Shown piece by piece: positions 7,895 through 16,664 of a DNA stretch of 64,000 nucleotides. This DNA comes from CAZJHX01 sp964545715. Lineage in GTDB: Bacteria; Myxococcota_A; UBA9042; GCA-2863065. Position 1 is the first letter of the stretch. Each line of letters begins with the position of its first letter. The stretch covers positions 69,126-133,125 of the forward strand of contig CAZJHX010000007.1 of the NCBI GenBank assembly GCA_964545715.1, given 5' to 3'. The notes below the pieces were generated by a model that was given only the letters and a program-made list of their open reading frames with translations, had not been told where the DNA came from and did no database searches. A program made the position numbers and the translations under genes.

Positions 7895-9849
7895 GCGACA
7901 AGCGCCGCCCGGACGACGAGGGCCTGCACGAGCGCGACACCGTTCTGGATCCGCCCGCTCCACAGGTGCGACCTGATCAGGCGACCACTCGACGCCAGGG
8001 ACCCGCCGACGCCGGCGACACGCCCGACGAGCAGCTGGGATTTGCGGAGACGCGCGCGGCATATCGTCCTCCGGCCTCGTTTGCCGAGGCGAAGGAGCGG
8101 CCGCATACGCCGGAGCAGGTGCTCTTCTCGATCGGCAGCTACGAGATCGTGGACGAGCTGGGCCGTGGCGGTATGGGCGTCGTCTACCGCGCGTGGTCGG
8201 TGCCTCTGTCGCGCCACGTGGCGCTGAAGCTGATCCTGGGCGGGATCTCGAATCGCGTCGCACGACAGCGCTTTATCAACGAGGCGATGCTCGGCGCGCA
8301 GCTGACCCACCCCAACACTGTGCGGATCTTCGACTGCGGCACGACGCAGGATGGCGAGCCGTACTTTGTGATGGAGTTTGTCGAAGGGGCCAACCTGGGC
8401 CACTACATCGATTTGGGCCTGGCGCCGGACGACGGCACGGGCGCACGCTTTCAAAGTGACCGCCTGACCTTTCGGGGCGCCTTGGAGGCCGTGGAGAAGG
8501 TGTCGCGGGCCGTGCACAGCGCACACGGCCAGGGCGTCGTGCATCGCGATCTCAAGCCCGACAATATCCTGATCGACGTGCACGGTGAGCCGCATGTCAC
8601 CGATTTCGGCATCGCTCAAGCCATGGGCGAGGACAAGCCCGAGCTGACGCGTGAGGGCTCGCCCATCGGCAGCCCGCTGTACATGAGCCCGGAGCAGGCC
8701 AACGGGGAGCTGTCGTCGATCGGGCCGCGGTCCGACGTCTACTCGCTGGGCGCCACGCTGTACCACGTGCTGGCCGGACGGCCGGCGTTTCTGGGTGACA
8801 CGCTGATCGATGTGATCGCCAAGCTGCTGACCGAAGACCCGGCGTCGCCGTCAGCCGTCGCGGCGGCGGATGGCAGGCCGGCGGTGTCGCTGGACCTGGA
8901 GACGGTGGCGCTGAAGGCGCTGGAGAAGCAGTGCGCGGCGCGATATCAATCCGCGGAGGACTTTGCCGATGAGCTGAAGCGGGCGCTGGACGGAGAGCCG
9001 GTGCTGGCGCGTCCCATCGGACCGATCGAGCGCGTACGTCGCAAGCTGGCGCGCAACCGGGCGCTGTGGGTGGGCCTGCTGGCCGCGACGGTGGTGGTTG
9101 TCGTGCTTGCGTTCGCGTTCGGGACCAGCCTGTCGTACACGATCGACCGCTCCAGCGAGTCGCTGAAGTCGCTGGATCGCGCTCAGGCGGCCGATCAGGC
9201 CGAGACGCTGGAGCGCGCGATCCGCGTGAACATGCTGCAAGGCCGGGCGGACCTGGCGCGCGAGCTGGTCAATGAGCTGGCGGCACAGGAGACGATCGGC
9301 GACGTGCGCGTGTTTCGGGCGGACCGCACGCCCGCCTACCTGGATCCGCGCACGCGCCGTCGGGTTGAGCAGTACATCGCCCGCGCGGACGTGGTGGCAC
9401 GCGCCAAAGAGCGCTTTCCGGAGCTGTTGCCTCAGCTGGAGGTGCTCAAGACGGTGGCCTTTCCCAACATCGACGCCGACAAGCCGCGCGATGCGCCGTC
9501 GGCGGATGTGCCGGACGAGATCTGGCGCCAGGCGATCGATTCGGGAGAGCTGGCCTGGTATATCGACGGAAGCGAGACTGCGGGTACGCTGATCGTGCTG
9601 AAGCCGATCGTCAACACCGAGAAGTGCCAGGTCTGTCACGGCGAGGCCGACGACTACGTCGACAACAGCGTGCGCGCCGTGCTGACGCTCAGCCGGCCTC
9701 TGGAGCCGGTGGGCCAGCTGATCGACGCCAATCGCCGCACTACGGCGTTGGTGGCGGTCGTTACCGTCGTGCTGCTGCTGCTTTTGGCTGCGCTGATCGC
9801 CCGCGTCTTTGGGATCGGGCTTGCACGCCGCCGATTCGGGCAATATTAA
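7891..9849 (+). CDS. Ser/Thr protein kinase with periplasmic c-haem sensor domain
   Basis: 652 residues. After a disordered N-terminus, residues 81-375 form a complete Hanks-type kinase: GRGGMGVVY loop, K113 (ALKLI), HRDLKPDN (D220), DFG (238-240) and SPEQ. One membrane helix (about 391-413) leads to a ~200-residue periplasmic domain, and a second helix (about 618-639) returns to the cytosol. Near the end of the periplasmic domain is a c-type haem motif, CQVCH (Cys579, Cys582, His583), preceded by VLKPIVNTEK. This placement is typical of haem-binding PAS/Cache-like or Tll0287-like sensor domains seen in histidine kinases and chemoreceptors. It probably adjusts kinase activity to redox state, oxygen or NO. 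The pairing with a ferritin-like lipoprotein supports an iron/redox role. Confidence 0.9.
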   Translation: MSDKRRPDDEGLHERDTVLDPPAPQVRPDQATTRRQGPADAGDTPDEQLGFAETRAAYRPPASFAEAKERPHTPEQVLFSIGSYEIVDELGRGGMGVVYRAWSVPLSRHVALKLILGGISNRVARQRFINEAMLGAQLTHPNTVRIFDCGTTQDGEPYFVMEFVEGANLGHYIDLGLAPDDGTGARFQSDRLTFRGALEAVEKVSRAVHSAHGQGVVHRDLKPDNILIDVHGEPHVTDFGIAQAMGEDKPELTREGSPIGSPLYMSPEQANGELSSIGPRSDVYSLGATLYHVLAGRPAFLGDTLIDVIAKLLTEDPASPSAVAAADGRPAVSLDLETVALKALEKQCAARYQSAEDFADELKRALDGEPVLARPIGPIERVRRKLARNRALWVGLLAATVVVVVLAFAFGTSLSYTIDRSSESLKSLDRAQAADQAETLERAIRVNMLQGRADLARELVNELAAQETIGDVRVFRADRTPAYLDPRTRRRVEQYIARADVVARAKERFPELLPQLEVLKTVAFPNIDADKPRDAPSADVPDEIWRQAIDSGELAWYIDGSETAGTLIVLKPIVNTEKCQVCHGEADDYVDNSVRAVLTLSRPLEPVGQLIDANRRTTALVAVVTVVLLLLLAALIARVFGIGLARRRFGQY

Positions 9850-9861
9850 CCACGCCCAGAC

Positions 9862-10788
9862 ATGATCGTCGCGCGTGCAGCTTCAGAGATCCCTTCCGGC
9901 TTGGCCTGGCCGGTGGCCACCATGGGCAATTTTGACGGGGTTCACCTTGGACATCGCCATCTGCTGGGCCGTGTCGCCGAGGTCGCCGGACAGCACGGGG
10001 GCACCACCGTCGCGATCACGTTTCGGCCGCACCCTGTCGAGGTCGTGGCGCCAGACCGCGCTCCGGTCCTGATCAGCGGCTATGACGAGAAGCTGGCGCT
10101 GCTGGAAGCGGCGGGTGTGGACATGGCGGTCGAGCTGCCTTTCGACCGGGCCCGTAGCGTCCAGACCGCTGAGCAGTTCATCGAGGAGGTCTTCGTGGAG
10201 GCGCTGGCCGTGCGGCACGTCGTGGCCGGTCCGGACAGCCGGTTCGGGCAGGACCGGCGCGGGGATGTCGCCATGCTGGCCGCGGCGGGCGAGGCGGCGG
10301 GGTTCACTGTCGAGACGGTCACCGCGCTGCAGATCGCGGGTGCGTCCGTCTCCTCGTCTCGAATCCGCGGGCTGATCGCCGACAGCGGGGATGTGGCGGC
10401 CGCGGCCCAGCTGCTGGGGCGCCCGTTCAGCCTCACGGGCACCGTGGTCGACGGCGACAAGCGTGGGCGCACGATCGGCTTTCCGACGGCGAACCTGGAG
10501 CTGACGTCGCACCTGCGGCCCTGCAACGGGGTCTATGCGGCCCGCGCGCACTTCGGGGACCAGGTGGCGGACGCGGTTGTCAATATCGGCGTTCGACCCA
10601 CGTTTGGTGTGCTCGGCACGACCGTGGAGGCCCATCTGCTGGACTTTGCGGGCGACCTGTACGGGCAGACGCTGACGCTGTCGTTTGTCGGGCGTGTGCG
10701 CGCAGAGCAGCGGTTTGACGGTGTGGATGCGCTCGTGGCCCAGATCACCGCGGATGTCGTCCGCGGCCGCGCGATGTTGCAAGCGTGA
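9862..10788 (+). CDS. ribF: Bifunctional riboflavin kinase/FAD synthetase
   Basis: 308 residues, the usual length. The N-terminal FAD synthetase half shows the nucleotidyltransferase signature MGNFDGVHLGHRHLL, and SSSRIRGLI marks the second adenylyltransferase motif. The C-terminal riboflavin kinase half contains KRGRTIGFPTANLEL, the flavokinase phosphate and metal site. It converts riboflavin to FMN and then FAD in the cytosol. It overlaps aroE downstream by four bases, giving a ribF-aroE pair. Confidence 0.96.
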   Translation: MIVARAASEIPSGLAWPVATMGNFDGVHLGHRHLLGRVAEVAGQHGGTTVAITFRPHPVEVVAPDRAPVLISGYDEKLALLEAAGVDMAVELPFDRARSVQTAEQFIEEVFVEALAVRHVVAGPDSRFGQDRRGDVAMLAAAGEAAGFTVETVTALQIAGASVSSSRIRGLIADSGDVAAAAQLLGRPFSLTGTVVDGDKRGRTIGFPTANLELTSHLRPCNGVYAARAHFGDQVADAVVNIGVRPTFGVLGTTVEAHLLDFAGDLYGQTLTLSFVGRVRAEQRFDGVDALVAQITADVVRGRAMLQA

Positions 10789-11618
10789 TCCGCGTCGGGC
10801 TCATCGGCCACCCGGTCGCGCACTCGCGCAGCCCGGCCATGCACAACGCCGCTTTTGCCGTCGCCGGGCTCAAGGGCGCCTACGAGGCGATCGATGTGGC
10901 GCCCGATGGGCTGTCGTCGGTCCTTGCCCGCTGCCGTGACGCCGGCTGGCGTGGGCTCAACGTGACCATTCCCCACAAGCGCGCAGTCTTTGCTTTGTGC
11001 GACACCGTCACCGCCGCTGCGACCCGTGCCGCGGCCGTCAACACCTTGGTGTTCTCCGACGGCCAGGTGCGTGGCGACAACACCGATATCGCCGGGTTTG
11101 TCGGCAGCGTACGGGCGGTCGCGGGCTTTGAGCCCTCAGGTCGATCCGCGCTGGTGCTGGGCGCGGGTGGGGCGGCGCGAGGCGTTGTCGTCGGGCTGGT
11201 GGAGGCGGGCGCGGAGGTCGTTGTGACCGCGCGGCGTGATGAGGCGTCCCGAGCGCTGGCCGAGCAGCTGAACGTGGCCTGGGCGCCGCTGGACGACTCC
11301 CTGGCGGACCGCCCCGTCGACCTGCTGGTCAACGCCACCTCAGCGGGCATGAAGGCGGCGGTGGAATCCACAGGCTGGGCAGACGCGACCGCCTTCTTCG
11401 GCCGGCTGCCGATGGCCGCCTGGGGCACACCGACGACGCTGGACCTGGTCTACACGCCTGACACGACGGCCTTTATGCATTGGGCTGCGTCGCAGGGCTG
11501 TCCGGCGTTTGGCGGGCTGGATATGCTGGCGCGCCAGGGCGCTCTCGCGTTTGAGCAGTGGACGGGCGTTGCGGCCGAGACCGTGCTGCCGGCGATGCTG
11601 GGCGAGCTCAGCTCGTAA
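10785..11618 (+). CDS. aroE: Shikimate 5-dehydrogenase
   Basis: 277 residues from a GTG that overlaps the ribF stop. IGHPVAHSRSPAMHN is the shikimate-binding signature, NVTIPHK carries the catalytic lysine, NTDIAGF the substrate aspartate, and GAGGAARG the NADP Rossmann loop. It reduces 3-dehydroshikimate to shikimate in the chorismate pathway, which feeds pabB next to it and the trp operon further along. Its 3' end overlaps the convergent pabB by 11 bases. Confidence 0.96.
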   Translation: MIRVGLIGHPVAHSRSPAMHNAAFAVAGLKGAYEAIDVAPDGLSSVLARCRDAGWRGLNVTIPHKRAVFALCDTVTAAATRAAAVNTLVFSDGQVRGDNTDIAGFVGSVRAVAGFEPSGRSALVLGAGGAARGVVVGLVEAGAEVVVTARRDEASRALAEQLNVAWAPLDDSLADRPVDLLVNATSAGMKAAVESTGWADATAFFGRLPMAAWGTPTTLDLVYTPDTTAFMHWAASQGCPAFGGLDMLARQGALAFEQWTGVAAETVLPAMLGELSS

Positions 11619-12891
11619 GAACGTCGAGAAAGGCCCGCGCCTTGGTGAGGGTCTCTTCGTACTCGCGCTCGGGGCACGAGTCGGCCACGATGCCGCCGCC
11701 CACGCGAAAAGTGACCTGATCGCCCGCGACGACGGCCGTGCGGATCGGGATGCTCCAGCGGGATCGCCCGCGGTGGTCGACGACGCCCAGCGCGCCGCAG
11801 TAGATGCCGCGGCGCTCTCGCTCCAGCTCGGCGATGATCTCCATGGCCCGAATCTTTGGCGCCCCGGTGATCGAGCCGCCGGGAAAGGTGGCTCTCAGGA
11901 TGTCGATCAGGTCGGCGTCCGGGCGCGGCGTGGCCTCGATCCGGCTCTCCAGATGGTGCACGGTTGGGTGAGTGACGACGTCCAGCAGCGCGGGGACGCG
12001 GACGGTGCCCGGCACGGCGATACGGCCCAGGTCGTTGCGCTCCAGGTCAACGATCATGACGTGCTCGGCGCGCTCTTTGGGGTCGTTGAGCAGCTCCTGG
12101 GGATCGGCCCAGCGCGGTCGGGTGCCCTTGAGCGGCCACGTCGCGATGCGGTCTTCGGTGATCGACAAGAAGCCCTCGGGGGAGTTGCTGACGATCGCGG
12201 TGTCGCCCAGGTCCACAAAGGCGCCGTAGCAGGCGCTGTGGCGCGCACGCAGGCGTTGGTAGAGGGCGGCGGCGTCAATGCCGGGGCGCAGCTGAGCGCT
12301 GAAACGATGACTGAGATTGACCTGATAGACGTCGCCGGCGGCGATGTAGTCGCGGACCTTGCGCACGCTCTCGGCGTACCCCGCCGCTGTGACTTCGGTG
12401 GCGGGTGGCCCCGTCGTGAGCGGGCCGGACGGTACCACCGCCGGAGCCTGCCCCAGCGTGCGCTCCAGGCGGTCTGCTGCTGCCCGGTCTTGTGCGGTGA
12501 TCCAGGCGCGCCCGGTCTCCAGGTCGTACGCGATGCATGCGGCGTAGGTGAGGACCAGCGCCTCAGGCTCGGGAGTGCGGTCGCCCGGGTCTGGGATGCG
12601 CTCCACGAAGCGGCCGACGTCGTAAGCAAAGGTCGCCAGCCGATGCACGGCGGGTAGCTCGGGCGCATCGGCTGCCGGCGTCGTCAGGCGTGAGCGGGTC
12701 GCCTCAAAGGGATCCATGCCGTCAGCGGGCTCGAAGCGCTCGATTGGGTCGCAGCCCAGAAAGTGATACCGCGCGTGCGGTGCGGGCCGATCGCCGGAGT
12801 CCAGCCAGAAGGCGCCGGGGCGACGGCAGACCGCCGCGAAAGCTCTGGCCGGGGTGTCGGGCAGCCCGGGCGGCAGCGGGTATTGCAGCAC
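11608..12891 (-). CDS. pabB: Aminodeoxychorismate synthase component I
   Basis: 427 residues from GTG. It is a chorismate-utilising enzyme. The substrate motif reads PLKGTRPR, with the lysine typical of PabB instead of the alanine of TrpE (compare PIAGTRRR in the TrpE at 43510). FPGGSITGAPK, RAMEII and the C-terminal VGGGIVADS complete the family pattern. It makes 4-amino-4-deoxychorismate for folate. No pabC or dedicated pabA lies beside it; the TrpG at 44961 may serve both. It is the last gene of a reverse-strand run parA-barrel-lipoprotein-pabB. Confidence 0.92.
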   Translation of the reverse strand: MLQYPLPPGLPDTPARAFAAVCRRPGAFWLDSGDRPAPHARYHFLGCDPIERFEPADGMDPFEATRSRLTTPAADAPELPAVHRLATFAYDVGRFVERIPDPGDRTPEPEALVLTYAACIAYDLETGRAWITAQDRAAADRLERTLGQAPAVVPSGPLTTGPPATEVTAAGYAESVRKVRDYIAAGDVYQVNLSHRFSAQLRPGIDAAALYQRLRARHSACYGAFVDLGDTAIVSNSPEGFLSITEDRIATWPLKGTRPRWADPQELLNDPKERAEHVMIVDLERNDLGRIAVPGTVRVPALLDVVTHPTVHHLESRIEATPRPDADLIDILRATFPGGSITGAPKIRAMEIIAELERERRGIYCGALGVVDHRGRSRWSIPIRTAVVAGDQVTFRVGGGIVADSCPEREYEETLTKARAFLDVLTS

Positions 12892-12901
12892 GGTGAGCAG
12901 A

Positions 12902-13330
12902 CTACGGGTTGGGGAGGCCGTCAGTGAGCGTGAAGTCGGACGTCTCGAAGGGCAGGCCCGGCGCCCCGTTGGAGTCCGTGGGGGTGATTCTCAGGCGGAT
13001 GGTGTCGCCCTCCGCCACGTCGGTCGGGTCCCAAAGCAGGCGGTGGAACTTGCCGGTGGGCTCGCGACTGGTCGTCAGCCCCACGACGCCGTGGCCGGTC
13101 ACGGTGATGGCCTCGCCGTCGCCGCCTCGGACCAGCTCCACGTCCAGGTCGACGGGATCCTCTTCGTGATCGCGAACCCAGAAGAAGATGGAGACCTGGC
13201 CGTCGTCGCCAACAAACACGGGCCCGATCGCCGTGACTTCGGGCGCTACGTTCAGCACGTCGATGCCCTGATCGCAGCTGGCGACCAGCATGGTGCTCAG
13301 AATAATGGCTGTGAGAACGGCGTACTTCAT
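12902..13330 (-). CDS. Small lipoprotein with beta-sandwich-like domain
   Basis: 142 residues from the ATG at 13330, which gives a clean signal peptide and lipobox (TMLVASC); a GTG 15 bases upstream is possible. The mature part looks like one Ig/fibronectin-like beta-sandwich (VAPEVTAIGPVFVGDDGQ, WDPTDVAEGDTIRLRI) resembling the PKD/cadherin-like repeats of myxobacterial surface proteins. Function unknown. It sits 10 bases upstream of pabB in the same direction. Confidence 0.65.
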   Translation of the reverse strand: MKYAVLTAIILSTMLVASCDQGIDVLNVAPEVTAIGPVFVGDDGQVSIFFWVRDHEEDPVDLDVELVRGGDGEAITVTGHGVVGLTTSREPTGKFHRLLWDPTDVAEGDTIRLRITPTDSNGAPGLPFETSDFTLTDGLPNP

Positions 13331-13366
13331 GGCCGCCGGGGACACTACCGGCGTCCGGCGCCTAAA

Positions 13367-14047
13367 TCAACGGTGGCGTCCGCCGAAGCCGAACTTGAAC
13401 GCGACACCGCCGGTGAAAATGGACGGCACCACCGACTCGGGCGCGTTGAGCCAGTAGACGATGCCGCCGTGGGGCATGATCGAGAACATCTCGCTGACGG
13501 CGAACTCGACGCCCAGCGTGCCCCCGAACAGGTTCTGATGGTTTGAGGCCGAGCTGTCGCTGTCGCCGGCGAAGAGGAAGAGCCCCTGAAAGCGTGGGCT
13601 CACCGTGATCGTGACCGCGTCGCCTGCGTAGAAGTCCACCAGCAGCGGTATGACGTATTGCAGGAAGCCCGCGGCGCCGTCCCCGGCAGCCAGGAAGTAC
13701 CCGCCCGCGGATGGGTCGACGGCCAGCCCGATGACCTCGGTCTGCAGCAGGCTGACCTTCACGTCGAACATCACGTTTGTGTAGGACTGCCAGGTGACGC
13801 CCAGGTCGACGATGTCGTGGACGCCGACGCGGTACTGCACGTCAACGACGGGTACGTAGGTGTGGTCCAGCGTCGCTTCGTTGTCGCCCACGATGTTGAG
13901 GCTCACGCCGAGCGCGGATGGCGAGACGGCGAGCTGATGGCGCCCTTTGCCCAGGGGCTTGGCGGTGGTCAGGTTGGCGACCGACGGGCACCCGGCCATG
14001 AGCAGCAGCCCGAGCGCGCCGAGCGGGAGTATGAGGCGTCTTACCAT
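13367..14047 (-). CDS. Outer-membrane beta-barrel-like lipoprotein
   Basis: 226 residues. The N-terminus is a lipoprotein signal (LGLLLMAGCPSV). The rest alternates hydrophobic and polar residues as in amphipathic strands (VSLNIVGDNEATLDHTYVPVVDVQYRVG and so on) and ends with FKFGFGG, a terminal barrel strand. It is likely a small outer-membrane barrel. Its start overlaps the parA stop by seven bases, implying coupled translation. Function unknown. Confidence 0.6.
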   Translation of the reverse strand: MVRRLILPLGALGLLLMAGCPSVANLTTAKPLGKGRHQLAVSPSALGVSLNIVGDNEATLDHTYVPVVDVQYRVGVHDIVDLGVTWQSYTNVMFDVKVSLLQTEVIGLAVDPSAGGYFLAAGDGAAGFLQYVIPLLVDFYAGDAVTITVSPRFQGLFLFAGDSDSSASNHQNLFGGTLGVEFAVSEMFSIMPHGGIVYWLNAPESVVPSIFTGGVAFKFGFGGRHR

Positions 14048-14889
14048 AGGATGTCGTCGATCTCGGCGGCGAGGTCACGGTACCCAACGGCGCCGCGGCT
14101 GGACTCGTCAAAGATGCAGACCGGCTTGCCGTCGTGCTGGGCCTTGGCGATGGCGGTGCTGGTGCCGATCTCCGACTTCAGGATGTGTCGTCCGTAGCGC
14201 GTGTTCAGCGTCTCTTCGATGGCGCTGTTCATCGACTTGTTGCGCCGGTCCACCCGGGTGCGCAGCAGGCCCAGCAGCCCGATGCGTGGGTTCAGCGTCT
14301 CCTGGATGATCTCCAGCGTGTCCAGCAGGACGTCGACCCCGTCGAGCGCCAGGGTGCTCAGGTCACACGGCACCAGCACCTGATCGGCCGCGACCAGCGC
14401 GTTGACCGTCAGTGTCCCGATGTTGGGCGGGCAGTCGATCAGGATGATGTCGAAGTGCGTTCGGGCAAACTTCAGGGCCTGGCGCAGCAGCAGCTCTTTG
14501 CCGATGCGGGTGCCCATGATCGACTCGGTGTTGTGCAGCTCGTGGTCGCTGGCGACGTACCACAGCCCGTCGATGGACGTCGGCTGCACGATCTCCTGCA
14601 CGTCCCGGCGCTTGGTCAGCAGAATGCTGCTCATGGTGTCCGGCGCGCGACCGCGGCCCTCGTCGCGCAGGCTCATCTCCACGTGTCCCTGCGCGTCCAT
14701 GTCCAGCAGCAGGACCTTTCGGCCGTGGTACTTGGCCAGATCGGCGCCCAGGTTCACGGTTGTGGTCGTCTTGCCGACCCCGCCTTTGCGGGCGGCCACC
14801 GCGATCACGTGGGCGTGGCGACGGCCGGCCTCGAGTCCGGAGCCGCGCACCAGGCGCTTGAGGTCGCTGAGGGTGTTCATGACGGACAT
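14041..14889 (-). CDS. ParA/Soj-family partition ATPase, orphan
   Basis: 282 residues. It has the deviant Walker A motif ARKGGVGKTTTTVN, switch I DMDAQGH, Walker B IILIDCPPN and the ParA-type LALDGVD region. A GGGAGAA ribosome-binding site precedes the ATG. No ParB or parS-like gene is adjacent, so this is an orphan member that may position a protein complex or organelle rather than the chromosome. It overlaps a beta-barrel lipoprotein gene downstream. A 10-base palindrome GGACCGGTCC (14937-14946) lies in its upstream region. Confidence 0.9.
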   Translation of the reverse strand: MSVMNTLSDLKRLVRGSGLEAGRRHAHVIAVAARKGGVGKTTTTVNLGADLAKYHGRKVLLLDMDAQGHVEMSLRDEGRGRAPDTMSSILLTKRRDVQEIVQPTSIDGLWYVASDHELHNTESIMGTRIGKELLLRQALKFARTHFDIILIDCPPNIGTLTVNALVAADQVLVPCDLSTLALDGVDVLLDTLEIIQETLNPRIGLLGLLRTRVDRRNKSMNSAIEETLNTRYGRHILKSEIGTSTAIAKAQHDGKPVCIFDESSRGAVGYRDLAAEIDDILW

Positions 14890-14959
14890 TGCGGTTCTCC
14901 CGATCGTGGATCGCCTCCAGTGTCGATCCAGCCGCCGGACCGGTCCAATATTTAGCTGG

Positions 14960-16432
14960 CTAGTGTGAATCGACGATCAGCGCGCAGATCCGATCCTGAA
15001 TCTTGCGCATTTGCGGTGTGGCCTTGCGCGTGTCGTTCATGATGATCGAAAAGGCGAGCAGGCGGCCCTTTCGGTTGCGCGCGTAGCCGCTCAGCGCCGA
15101 GACGGAGTTCAGGGTGCCGGTCTTGCCGATGATCCGGCGCGTGTAGTCGTCGCCCTTGAGGCGGTTGGCCAGCGTGCCGTCCTGGCCGGCGACCGCCAGA
15201 GAGTCCCGATATGCCTGCCGATGTTCGTGGCGGTTCATGTGCACGAGCAGCGCAACGACCTGGCGCGGGCTGAAGCGTCCGCCGTCGTACAGGCCCGAGC
15301 CGTTGTTGTACTGAAACGATCCCTTCTTGAGGCCGACGGTCTCGACCAGCCAGCGCGTGACCAGCGCTTTGGCCGCCTTCCACCGCGCCGGGCCCGTACG
15401 CGGCTGCACCAGGCCACGAAGCAGCATCTCGGCGATGAAGTTGTTGGACAGCTTGTTCATGTCAGCCACGATCGCCGAGAGCGGGGGCGATCTATGGGCC
15501 GCCAGCAGCGTCGCGGCCCTGGGCGTCACGCCCATCTTGATCGAGACGCCCTTGGGGATGTCGACGCCACCCCTCTTCAGCAGCGCCGCCAGCGCGTAGC
15601 CCGCCATGATCGGCGGATGCTCGATGCGCCGGATGCCCCAGTTGGGGCCGCGGCGCTTGCGCCCGATCTTGCCGGTGATCATCGCCACGGACCGCTGCCC
15701 GCGCGCCTTGACCCGGATCTTGATGGTGGAGCCCTTGCCGGACACCGTACGCGCGCGGTTGTCCACGATGACGTATGCGCCCGGTGGCGTGACGACAATG
15801 CGCGGCTTGCGCCCCTCTCGGGTTGCAAAGACCTCGATGCGCGCGGTGCCCCAGTCCAGCGCGACGGCGCCCGTGGACGCTCGATAGCTGGAGTCGGTGT
15901 TCTTCTTGCCGAAGCCCGGCGGTAGCACCCCGCCGGCGAAGGCGCTGGTGTCCACGATTATCGAGCCGATGGAGGCCTCGGAGCCCAGCTTGCGTGAGGC
16001 CTTGCGAACCAGAGGACGGAAGCGCTCCATCGTCAGCTCGGGATCCCCGGTGCCACGCAGGTACACCGTGTTGTCTCTGGCCAGGATCGCGGTCTCAAAG
16101 CGTCGCTCGGGACCCAGGCGATCGAGCGCGGCGGCGCTGGTGAACAGCTTCAGCGTCGACGCCGGGTTGAGCGTCTTGTCCGCGTTGTTGCGCACCCAGT
16201 GCTGCCCGGTTTTGGCGTCCGCCACCACGATCCCGACGCGGACCCCCTTGAGCGGAGATCTGCGCAGCAGCTTGCGGACAGCGCGGCGCAGGCGCTTGGC
16301 ACCTCGAGTCTCCGCCAGCGGCGAGACGACTGCCTTGTCGGGAGGCTCGGCGGCGACGTGGCCGACCGCGCCGCCGCTGACGATCGCGATCAGGAGGCCC
16401 CAGAGGGCCCCTTTCAGGACACCGTTGCGCAC
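14960..16432 (-). CDS. dacB: D-alanyl-D-alanine carboxypeptidase/endopeptidase, PBP4 type (S13)
   Basis: 490 residues from GTG with a signal peptide. The three penicillin-binding motifs are present: STLK (Ser92, Lys95), SNN within KLSNNFIAEML, and KTG in GKTGTLNSVSALSGY. The long insert between the first two motifs is typical of class C PBP4. It trims pentapeptide stems and cuts D,D cross-links in the periplasm. It is divergent from the L,D-transpeptidase gene, giving an operon-sized peptidoglycan module. Confidence 0.93.
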   Translation of the reverse strand: MRNGVLKGALWGLLIAIVSGGAVGHVAAEPPDKAVVSPLAETRGAKRLRRAVRKLLRRSPLKGVRVGIVVADAKTGQHWVRNNADKTLNPASTLKLFTSAAALDRLGPERRFETAILARDNTVYLRGTGDPELTMERFRPLVRKASRKLGSEASIGSIIVDTSAFAGGVLPPGFGKKNTDSSYRASTGAVALDWGTARIEVFATREGRKPRIVVTPPGAYVIVDNRARTVSGKGSTIKIRVKARGQRSVAMITGKIGRKRRGPNWGIRRIEHPPIMAGYALAALLKRGGVDIPKGVSIKMGVTPRAATLLAAHRSPPLSAIVADMNKLSNNFIAEMLLRGLVQPRTGPARWKAAKALVTRWLVETVGLKKGSFQYNNGSGLYDGGRFSPRQVVALLVHMNRHEHRQAYRDSLAVAGQDGTLANRLKGDDYTRRIIGKTGTLNSVSALSGYARNRKGRLLAFSIIMNDTRKATPQMRKIQDRICALIVDSH

Positions 16433-16664
16433 CTCGGCGGGATATCAGACGCGTGGGCCGCCAGCAAGCCGGGGGGCTCTGCCAGGCACTGAACAGATGA
16501 GCAATTTCTTGCGTAAACCGCAGGCAGGGGCTAGGGTCCAACCCGTGTGCGAACGTGGGCACATGTGTCAACAGTGACACGGCTTGGCTGATCTGAATCG
16601 CAAACGATTCCCGGCATTTCCCACGAACAGCAGCTTGGCATGTGATTTGTACTCTCATCACGAC
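16433..16664. other. Divergent promoter region between dacB and the L,D-transpeptidase
   Basis: 232 bases with no credible gene; short reading frames here start well upstream of any signal peptide. It must hold promoters for two divergent cell-wall genes. A TGGCATG-N4-TTGTA string at 16636-16651 resembles a sigma-54 site but has GT instead of the conserved GC at -12 and lies only 13 bases before the ATG, so I do not call it. Confidence 0.5.

Noticed and set aside
14041..14889. Chromosome or plasmid partition locus
   Set aside because: No ParB, parS-like repeats or replication genes accompany this ParA.
16636..16651. Possible sigma-54 promoter before the L,D-transpeptidase (TGGCATG-N4-TTGTA)
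   Set aside because: The conserved GC at -12 is GT, and the site lies 13 bases from the ATG, leaving no room for a leader.
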